In this document: in pieces, positions 22,370 to 24,175 of the stretch
How the letters are laid out: each line of letters opens with the position of its first letter
Numbering within the stretch: the stretch's first letter is position 1
Assembly (NCBI GenBank): GCA_934131055.1
Contig: CAKOZB010000004.1
Location: 1-24,175, forward strand
DNA length: 24,175 nt
Direction: 5' to 3'
Origin: an uncultured Clostridia bacterium
GTDB taxonomy: Bacteria > Bacillota > Clostridia > TANB77 > CAG-508
The notes under the pieces: model-generated
Databases searched by the model: none
What the model saw: the letters and a program-made list of their open reading frames with translations, nothing else
What the model was told of the DNA's origin: nothing
Translations under genes and position numbers: made by a program

Positions 22370-23224
22370 ATGGATAGACGAGGAAGAAGAGATGCAGATT
22401 CTAGAAAAGGTGTAAGTTTTTTTACATGGGGAGGTATAATTTTAATTGCAGTAGTTGCCTTTATTGTAGCGTACGTGTTGTACAGTAATAACTTATCAAC
22501 ACAAGCAAAAAACATAAACAATACACAAAAAATATCATCTACAGATAATAATAGAATGAATATGATAGAAAACACAGAAGCGGCAAGTAGTTCTATTGGT
22601 AAAAGCGTAAATGAACTTGAAAATACGACAAAAAGTACTACAAATACAGAAAATACAAATAAAATGGCAGTAAATACAAGCAAAAGTGAAGAAAATAAAA
22701 ATTTAAATAATAAGAATGAAAAAGAAGAAAAGCCAGATGCAACAAAAAATAATAATGTAAAAGAAAATACAGCAACCGGAAATGTAACCAATGTTGAACA
22801 AGTTGAGAAAACAAAAGACCCAACTTTTGTAAATCCAGTAGATGGTGAAAAAATTAAAGATTATTCAAGTGACAACTTAGTATATTCAGTAACTTTAGAT
22901 GAATGGACTACTCATTTAGGAATAGACTATAAATCAGAAAAAACAGATATAGTAAAAGCCTCAGCAGACGGAAAAATTAAATCAATAAAAAATGACCCAA
23001 GATATGGTTTAACAGTTGTAATAGAACATACAAATGGATTTGAGAGTGTTTATTCAAATTTGTTAACAGCAGAATTTATAACCGTTGGAGAAGAAGTAAA
23101 ACAGGGGCAAACCATTGCAACAGTAGGAAATACTGCAAGATTTGAAATTGCAGATGAAACACACCTTCACTTTGAAATAAAACAAAACGGAGAAAATGTA
23201 GATCCTAATATATATTTAAGATAA
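22370..23224 (+). CDS. spoIIQ: SpoIIQ-like M23 domain protein
   Basis: A 284-residue protein: basic N-terminus, membrane helix at about 19-38, a low-complexity Asn/Thr/Glu/Lys spacer (about 40-150) and an M23 domain (about 155-284). His182 and Asp186 (THLGIDY) and HLH at 265-267 keep the zinc-ligand set, but the usual middle histidine (LYxH) is replaced by Asn230 in VYSNLL, so activity is doubtful. SpoIIQ forms the forespore half of the SpoIIQ-SpoIIIAH channel and helps engulfment. Its place after spoIID, the spacer and the sigma-F promoter candidate support this call over a generic M23 protein. AAGGAGG lies before the ATG. Confidence 0.82.
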   Translation: MDRRGRRDADSRKGVSFFTWGGIILIAVVAFIVAYVLYSNNLSTQAKNINNTQKISSTDNNRMNMIENTEAASSSIGKSVNELENTTKSTTNTENTNKMAVNTSKSEENKNLNNKNEKEEKPDATKNNNVKENTATGNVTNVEQVEKTKDPTFVNPVDGEKIKDYSSDNLVYSVTLDEWTTHLGIDYKSEKTDIVKASADGKIKSIKNDPRYGLTVVIEHTNGFESVYSNLLTAEFITVGEEVKQGQTIATVGNTARFEIADETHLHFEIKQNGENVDPNIYLR

Positions 23225-23231
23225 TTAAAGC

Positions 23232-23268
23232 AATAGACTATTTACGAGATTTTTGTAAATGGTCTATT
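23232..23268 (+). terminator. Terminator-like hairpin after spoIIQ
   Basis: Arms 23232-23245 and 23255-23268 pair over 14 bases with one T-G pair. The T-run after it is weak, so termination may be partial. Confidence 0.65.
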
Positions 23269-23305
23269 TGTGGTATATAATGAAAAAAATTGTTACTTTT
23301 AGGTA

Positions 23306-23334
23306 TTGAAAAACAAAAAATGTTACTATATAAT
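23306..23334 (+). promoter_or_regulatory. Promoter of the pilin-like gene
   Basis: TTGAAA (23306-23311), a 17-base spacer and TATAAT (23329-23334), 23 bases before the start codon. Confidence 0.75.
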
Positions 23335-23357
23335 ATAATTAAAGAAGGAGAAAACTA

Positions 23358-23876
23358 ATGAATAATAAGATAAAAATGGCAAATAGCAAGGGTATTACAT
23401 TAGTAGCCCTAGTTGTTACAATAGTTGTTATGTTGATTTTAGCGGGAGTTTCTATAAATGTGTCTGTGGGAGGAAATGGACTACTTACAAAGGCGCAAGA
23501 CATAAAGGCAAACATAGAACAAGCAGAAAATGAAGGGCAAGAGAAAATCGACTCATTAAAATCAAATGAATATTTAGAAGATGGAACGACAACAGCAAAT
23601 GATACAACTGCACCAACGATAAATAACTTAGAGGTTACAAAATTATCGGATACATCTTTGAAAGTAAGTGTTAATGTGACAGAAACAGGAAGCGGTCTTG
23701 CTAAAATTGAATACAGTATAGATGGGGGAAAAAACTTTTTTACACCTTTATATATGACGGATAAATCATATATATTTAACAATTTAGATCTTAGCAGTAC
23801 AGAATATACTGCTGTAGTAAAAGTTACTGATATTAAAGGAAATTCATCTAATGCAAGTAAAAAAGTAGAAAAGTAG
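23358..23876 (+). CDS. Type IV pilin-like secreted protein with Ig-like domain
   Basis: A 172-residue protein with a type III (prepilin) leader: MNNKIKMANSKG followed by ITLVALVVTIVVMLILAG, cut after Gly12. The +5 position is Ala17 instead of the usual glutamate. Such glutamate-less clostridial leaders occur on secreted or surface proteins of unknown use. Residues 35-85 form a helical and then low-complexity linker, and 85-165 look like a beta-sandwich repeat (DTTAPTINNLEV, then GSGLAKIEYSIDGG). The A24 peptidase at 2524 is the only processing enzyme seen here. AAGGAG lies before the ATG. Confidence 0.75.
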   Translation: MNNKIKMANSKGITLVALVVTIVVMLILAGVSINVSVGGNGLLTKAQDIKANIEQAENEGQEKIDSLKSNEYLEDGTTTANDTTAPTINNLEVTKLSDTSLKVSVNVTETGSGLAKIEYSIDGGKNFFTPLYMTDKSYIFNNLDLSSTEYTAVVKVTDIKGNSSNASKKVEK

Positions 23877-23884
23877 GTGTGTTA

Positions 23885-24175
23885 ATGGAATCAAAAGAAA
23901 AAGAACAAGTAAACGCAAGAAAGAAAAATATGCGAATTTATTCTGTACATAGAATGCTAACATTCGATTTACTATTTTACTATGCAATAAAGTTTTTATT
24001 TTTAACACAAGTAAAAGGTTTTACTGCAAGTGATATAGTGGTAGTGAGTGCATTCTTGGGCTTATTTAAGGTGTTATTTCAAATACCAATAACAGTTGTA
24101 ATTGACAAAATTGGAAATAGAAGAAGTTTGATTATAGCAGATTTATTTCAAGCAACATCTGTTACAGTAATAATG
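23885..24175 (+). CDS. MFS transporter, 5' part
   Basis: The first 97 codons of a membrane protein cut off by the window edge. After a charged start (MESKEKEQVNARKKNMR), helices run at about 27-42 and 50-68, followed by VVIDKIGNRRSL, the loop between helices 2 and 3 that carries the MFS motif A (D-x-x-G-x-R-x). It begins eight bases after the pilin-like gene's stop, with AGGTG upstream. The substrate cannot be told from this part. Confidence 0.8.
   Translation, partial: MESKEKEQVNARKKNMRIYSVHRMLTFDLLFYYAIKFLFLTQVKGFTASDIVVVSAFLGLFKVLFQIPITVVIDKIGNRRSLIIADLFQATSVTVIM

Overview
The window is low-GC DNA (about 27% G+C in one efp line counted by hand) from an endospore-forming member of the Clostridia (Bacillota). 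It carries the spoIIA operon, spoIID, a spoIIQ-like gene and a SleB-type hydrolase, together with clostridial-style fhs, efp, tmRNA and a split transketolase. The genus cannot be named from this sequence alone.

Layout. 1-1221: 3' part of fhs. 1271-1954: SleB-type hydrolase. 2022-4376: a tight run of yqeG, an A24 prepilin peptidase and an M24 peptidase, ending in a long hairpin that carries a 59-base dispersed repeat in its loop. 4645-5820: efp and a zinc-ribbon protein. 5914-5988: tRNA-Trp. 6021-7102 (minus): a frameshifted M23 peptidase and a GtrA-like membrane protein. 7270-8364 (minus): an unrecognised 364-residue protein of about 44% G+C. 8523-8883: tmRNA. 9033-9860: dinD under a LexA-like box. 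9942-10190 (minus): a broken gene remnant with the same high G+C. 10366-11232: an Abi_2/AbiF-type HEPN protein flanked on both sides by copies of a small covarying RNA hairpin. 11490-13312: split transketolase followed by the second 59-base repeat. 13769-17874: ftsE, ftsX and two tandem coiled-coil M23 hydrolases. 17959-19209: S41 protease. 19418-21015: spoIIAA-spoIIAB-sigF. 21109-23224: spoIID and the spoIIQ-like gene. 23358-24175: a pilin-like protein and the start of an MFS transporter.

How the genes work together. The right half is a peptidoglycan-remodelling and sporulation block. FtsEX should drive its coiled-coil hydrolases at division, the spoIIA operon makes and restrains sigma-F, and SpoIID and SpoIIQ remodel the septum during engulfment; a good sigma-F promoter candidate lies in front of spoIIQ. 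The middle (about 7.2-11.4 kb), around ssrA, is the accessory part: an orphan, an SOS gene, a gene remnant and a probable RNA-antitoxin/HEPN-toxin unit.

The most interesting signals are (1) the paired RNA motifs around the Abi gene, where six of eight differences form three compensatory base-pair changes; (2) a 59-base element found twice in the loop of unrelated long hairpins; (3) a 37-base palindromic element found once in the ftsE leader and once in frame inside spoIID; and (4) two neighbouring terminators with different stems but nearly the same 13-base loop.
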